Source of the DNA: an uncultured Acidimicrobiaceae bacterium
GTDB lineage: Bacteria; Actinomycetota; Acidimicrobiia; Acidimicrobiales; Bog-793
Direction: 5' to 3'
DNA: 6,806 bases
Assembly (NCBI GenBank): GCA_903907185.1
Contig: CAIVND010000035.1
Span: 1 to 6,806 of the forward strand
A program made the translations under genes and the position numbers. Below are positions 6,311 through 6,806 of this stretch, in pieces. Numbering within the stretch: the stretch's first letter is position 1; each line of letters opens with the position of its first letter. The notes under the pieces were generated by a model, which did no database searches, was not told the DNA's origin, and was given only the letters and a program-made list of their open reading frames with translations.

Positions 6311-6806
6311 ATGCGACTTCCTTCAGATATGCCCCAAGCCTTGAGTTCACGGCGCTCAGGCGCATTTTTTCTCATCGCCGCTGCGGTCCTGATCTTCCTC
6401 ATCATTATTGGGAGCTCACTGGCCGGGATCTATACGAACTTTCTGTGGTTTCACTGGTTTGGCATCGGTGAGGTATGGCGCCTCGTCACCGCGACAAAGA
6501 TTGTCCTTGAAGTCGTATTTTTCGTGGTTGCGTTTGCTCTGATCTTCTCCTGCCTCTACCTCGTCGATCGGGTGGTATCGAAGTCGCTTTTTGTGAGCAA
6601 CGAATCAGATTTTGTGCAGCACTATCGGCAAAGTGTTGAGCGATTTAGTAAATGGATCAGGGTCGGAATATCTCTGTTCATCGCCTTCGTTCTTGCGGCT
6701 GGAACCTCAGGGCAGTGGCAGCACTGGCTCTTGTTTGAGCATGCAGTTCCCTTCGGGCAGAAAGATCCTGTCTTTGGACGCGATCTCAGTTTTTTTGTTT
6801 TTCGGA
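6311..6806 (+). CDS. UPF0182 family multi-pass membrane protein, N-terminal part only
   Basis: The frame is open from ATG 6311 to the right edge (165 codons); full-length family members are roughly 900-1000 residues, so most of the protein lies outside the window. Three hydrophobic segments are visible (~18-38, 62-86 and 116-131). Family hallmarks are the YTNFLWFHWFGIGEVW segment just after the first membrane helix, the GTSGQWQHWLLFEHAVPFGQ stretch and DPVFGRDLSFFVF at the cut end. UPF0182 (PF03699) proteins are large integral membrane proteins of unknown function, common in actinobacteria and cyanobacteria. Met7 (6329) is an alternative start. The gene begins 21 bases after the stop of the DivIVA-domain gene on the same strand. 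Family assignment is confident; no function can be given. Confidence 0.9.
   Translation, partial: MRLPSDMPQALSSRRSGAFFLIAAAVLIFLIIIGSSLAGIYTNFLWFHWFGIGEVWRLVTATKIVLEVVFFVVAFALIFSCLYLVDRVVSKSLFVSNESDFVQHYRQSVERFSKWIRVGISLFIAFVLAAGTSGQWQHWLLFEHAVPFGQKDPVFGRDLSFFVFR

Overview
The window looks like chromosomal housekeeping DNA from a moderate-GC actinobacterium. The acidophilic Acidimicrobiia (Ferrimicrobium/Acidimicrobium-like) are my best guess. The reasons are the N-terminal 'DRLWRHPSE' motif of the HtrA-like protein, a YlbL-type PDZ/Lon protease near a UPF0182 membrane protein (an arrangement known in Actinobacteria), a DivIVA-domain protein, and frequent GTG/TTG starts. No prophage, transposon, CRISPR array, rRNA or tRNA gene was recognised. 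The lineage is an inference from gene content, not a database match.

Layout. (1) 1-1193, minus strand, 3' end outside the window: a membrane-anchored HtrA-like protein with a PDZ domain, whose trypsin-like domain appears to have lost all three catalytic residues. (2) 1262-2323, plus strand, divergent from it: an MreB-like actin-family protein with altered nucleotide-site motifs. (3) 2301-3020, minus strand, overlapping the end of (2) tail to tail by 23 bases: a cytoplasmic HEAT-repeat protein. (4) 3089-4279, plus strand: a YlbL-type protease with one membrane anchor, a PDZ domain and an intact Ser-Lys Lon-type catalytic domain. (5) 4301-6289, plus strand: a 662-residue protein with an N-terminal DivIVA domain, a long coiled coil, an acidic linker and a C-terminal domain resembling phage Mu F / SPP1 gp7 head-morphogenesis proteins, ending in a CxxC...HPxCxC cysteine/histidine motif. 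(6) 6311 to the window end, plus strand: the N-terminal part of a UPF0182 multi-pass membrane protein.

How the genes may fit together. Genes 4-6 run in one direction with gaps of about 20 bases and may form an operon. Genes 1-5 share a theme of cell envelope, shape and pole organisation: an MreB-like cytoskeletal protein, a DivIVA-type scaffold that would bind curved membrane, and two extracytoplasmic PDZ proteins, one apparently an active protease and one apparently dead. The most unusual object is gene 5. It joins a cell-pole/septum targeting domain to a virion-morphogenesis-type domain, and it sits between two genes that are usually direct neighbours in actinobacteria.
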